Source: Clostridia bacterium (lineage in GTDB: Bacteria > Bacillota > Clostridia > Oscillospirales > CAG-272). From it: a DNA stretch of 43,425 nt. Location: NCBI GenBank assembly GCA_017531765.1, contig JAFXKJ010000084.1, forward strand, positions 1-43,425. The letters are read 5' to 3'. Under the pieces are notes generated by a model. The model saw nothing but the letters and a program-made list of their open reading frames with translations, made no database searches and was not told where the DNA came from. A program made the translations under genes and the position numbers. This document shows positions 42,054 to 43,425 of the stretch, in pieces. How positions within the stretch are numbered: position 1 is the stretch's first letter; each line of letters begins with the position of its first letter.

Positions 42054-43181
42054 ATGTTCAATATGGATCACCTAACTCAACCTCTTCCCTTCAAGGCAAA
42101 ACGCAAGAGCAGTTACGACGTGACCGGCGGAAACGGTGACGCCATTGGTATTGCTCCGCAATCTACAAAAGTGATCTTTGAAACTGAAGGCGCAGGTGTG
42201 GTGCGGCACATATGGATGGCAGTCGCAACAGAGGAAACTTACTATCTCCGCCGTAATCTTATCAGAATGTATTGGGACGGAGAGGAAACGCCTTCTGTTG
42301 AATGCCCTGTGGGAGATTTCTTCTGCCTCGGTCACTGTGAGTCTTACGAACATTCAAGTGCCTGCTTTTCTACCTCGGTAAACAATGACCCTGCAAGAAT
42401 AGGACAAGGTGTTGCTCTTAACTGCTGGATCCCCATGCCTTTCAAAAAGAGTGCGAGAATAGAATTCGTATCTGAGCAGGATCACGGAATCAGTCTTTAT
42501 TACTATGTTGATTGGTCGGAATATGAAAGCCTTCCCGAGGATACGTTTACGCTCCATGCTTCCTGGAGACGCGAGAATCCGGTCACTACTCCTAAGGTTG
42601 AAGGTGATCCTCTTTACGACGAAATGCTTCATGGACGAAATCTTACCGATAAGTATAATTACCGACTTCTTTATGCAGAGGGTCGTGGAAACTTCCTCGG
42701 TGTAAATATGAGTGTTGACAACCGTGCAGGTGATTGGTGGGGTGAAGGTGACGATATGTTCTTCATCGACCGTCCCGAAGGAAACCTCGACTGCGGCGGA
42801 GCGTGGCCTCCCGACCTTCACGGTACAGGCAGTGAGGATTACTTCTGCCATGCGTGGGGTATGCAAAAGACTCATAATTTGTACTGCGGCGAACCCTGGT
42901 GCGAGGACCATTTCTTTGGTCGGGCACACAACTGCAACGGAAAAGTAGCAGTGTACAGATTCCACATTGCTGATCCCATTCCCTTTGAGAACAAGATAAG
43001 GGTAAGTATCGAACACGGTCACGCCAACGACCGCTCCGAATGTGACGACGTTGCTTCTACTGTTTATTGGTATCAGCAGGAGCCTCATTCCCCTCTCAGC
43101 TTTGATCCTATGCCGCCGTCAGACGAAAGACTTCCTCAAGGGCCTTCAAAGGTCGGCAGACGTCTTGTTGAATATATGTGA
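42054..43181 (+). CDS. GH172 family glycoside hydrolase (DUF2961)
   Basis: 375-residue protein recognised as DUF2961/GH172, the family of Bifidobacterium alpha-D-fructofuranosidase and of bacterial D-arabinofuranosidases; these enzymes form trimers built from jelly-roll domains. The hallmark block is present: WWGEGDDMFFID, then a Trp-Pro-Pro stretch leading to HGTGSEDYF with the catalytic-type Glu at residue 261, followed by the LYCGEPWCEDHFFGRA segment. There is no signal peptide, so the substrate must be imported. AAAGGAG precedes ATG 42054 by about 8 bases; an alternative ATG lies 3 codons in. The 12-base gap from the GH63-like gene and the terminator behind suggest a two-enzyme operon attacking one glycan. 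Which furanoside it cleaves is unknown. Confidence 0.9.
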   Translation: MFNMDHLTQPLPFKAKRKSSYDVTGGNGDAIGIAPQSTKVIFETEGAGVVRHIWMAVATEETYYLRRNLIRMYWDGEETPSVECPVGDFFCLGHCESYEHSSACFSTSVNNDPARIGQGVALNCWIPMPFKKSARIEFVSEQDHGISLYYYVDWSEYESLPEDTFTLHASWRRENPVTTPKVEGDPLYDEMLHGRNLTDKYNYRLLYAEGRGNFLGVNMSVDNRAGDWWGEGDDMFFIDRPEGNLDCGGAWPPDLHGTGSEDYFCHAWGMQKTHNLYCGEPWCEDHFFGRAHNCNGKVAVYRFHIADPIPFENKIRVSIEHGHANDRSECDDVASTVYWYQQEPHSPLSFDPMPPSDERLPQGPSKVGRRLVEYM

Positions 43182-43240
43182 CCTTCACCTGCGACAGACA
43201 AACAACATTTTCCTGATTTCCCGGGAAATTAAATTTATTT

Positions 43241-43285
43241 ATAAAATAATCAAGACCGCCGATGTGGCGGTCTTGATTATTTTAT
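43241..43285 (+). terminator. Terminator of the glycosidase operon
   Basis: A perfect 20-bp inverted repeat (43241-43260 with 43266-43285, loop GATGT) with an AT-rich outer part ending ATTATTTTAT. It could act in both directions. Confidence 0.85.
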
Positions 43286-43400
43286 GGTTCTATAATAAAA
43301 GTTGGGGTAGCTCCTGACAGATATCAAAAAAAGATAGGCATATCTGCAAAAATCTGATAAAATAAAGTTGACTAGACAAAACTTTATCGGAGGAGCAGGT

Positions 43401-43425
43401 ATGCCTACAGTCAATTATATCGAAA
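43401..43425 (+). CDS. 5' end of an unidentified gene, cut by window edge
   Basis: ATG 43401 is preceded by CGGAGGAG at about 6 bases, an excellent ribosome site, and the frame (MPTVNYIE) is open to the window end. Only eight full codons are visible, too few to identify. The 115 bases upstream are AT-rich and contain CAGATAT/ATATCTG inverted arms (about 43317-43358). A transposase of an insertion sequence is one possibility, but nothing here proves it. Confidence 0.5.

Noticed and set aside
42354..43088. 244-codon minus-strand open frame
   Set aside because: Antisense of the GH172 gene, which carries the family's hallmark motifs.
1..43425. CRISPR array, prophage or antiphage defence island
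   Set aside because: No regularly spaced repeats, no cas, capsid, integrase, restriction or toxin-antitoxin genes were seen; almost all coding space is assigned to housekeeping, transport or glycan genes.

Overview
The window looks like chromosomal DNA from a Gram-positive, low-to-moderate GC member of the Bacillota, most likely class Clostridia (an uncultured gut-type Oscillospiraceae/Ruminococcaceae relative is the best guess; no rRNA is present to confirm it). The reasons are strong AGGAGG-type ribosome sites, TTGACA/TATAAT promoters with 17-18 bp spacers, a T-box leader on ileS, intrinsic U-tract terminators, and a colinear version of the Bacillus holB-ricT-yabB-rsmI-metS housekeeping cluster. 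Most of the window is ordinary core genome. The accessory interest lies in three heterodimeric ABC exporters, a pair of unusual glycoside hydrolases, and several untranslated leaders.

Left part (1-10.5 kb, minus strand): holB, ricT, a 2[4Fe-4S] ferredoxin with its own promoter and an elaborate double-hairpin terminator, a TrmN6/YabB-like methyltransferase, rsmI, nagA and a truncated metG. Upstream of holB lies a two-gene heterodimeric ABC exporter with one degenerate ATP site (6932-10423), driven by a clear promoter at 10455-10484.

Middle (10.6-26.1 kb): a T-box (Ile specifier ATC) controls a eukaryal-type (type 2) isoleucyl-tRNA synthetase. On the minus strand follow pgi with a small P-loop protein, and a DacF-type D,D-carboxypeptidase. 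The plus-strand operon 17535-22738 encodes two ABC half-exporters, each with a soluble N-terminal domain and a zinc ribbon, separated by a DUF1854 protein; this is the most unusual system here. A tRNA-Thr(CGT), an ArsB/SLC13-type permease, an orphan membrane protein and a sugar-phosphate isomerase-like TIM barrel follow.

Right part (26.3-43.4 kb): HPr; uvrC-rsmD-coaD; a PMCA-like P-type Ca2+-ATPase; convergent to it a membrane-anchored polysaccharide deacetylase and a PreP-like M16 metalloprotease. Divergent from the protease is a second degenerate-site ABC exporter pair (36801-40429). It is preceded by a ~200-nt leader that holds a candidate 39-codon leader peptide and competing stems, resembling in layout (not demonstrated in sequence) the antibiotic-sensing leader of Bacillus bmrCD. 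Finally there are a GH63/MGH1-like glycosidase and a GH172 (DUF2961) enzyme in one operon, a strong terminator, and the first nine codons of an unidentified gene at the window edge.

Start codons were chosen by ribosome-site spacing, and several differ from the longest possible frame. No CRISPR array, rRNA, complete insertion sequence or prophage was seen. All family assignments come from motif recognition by eye, without database searches.
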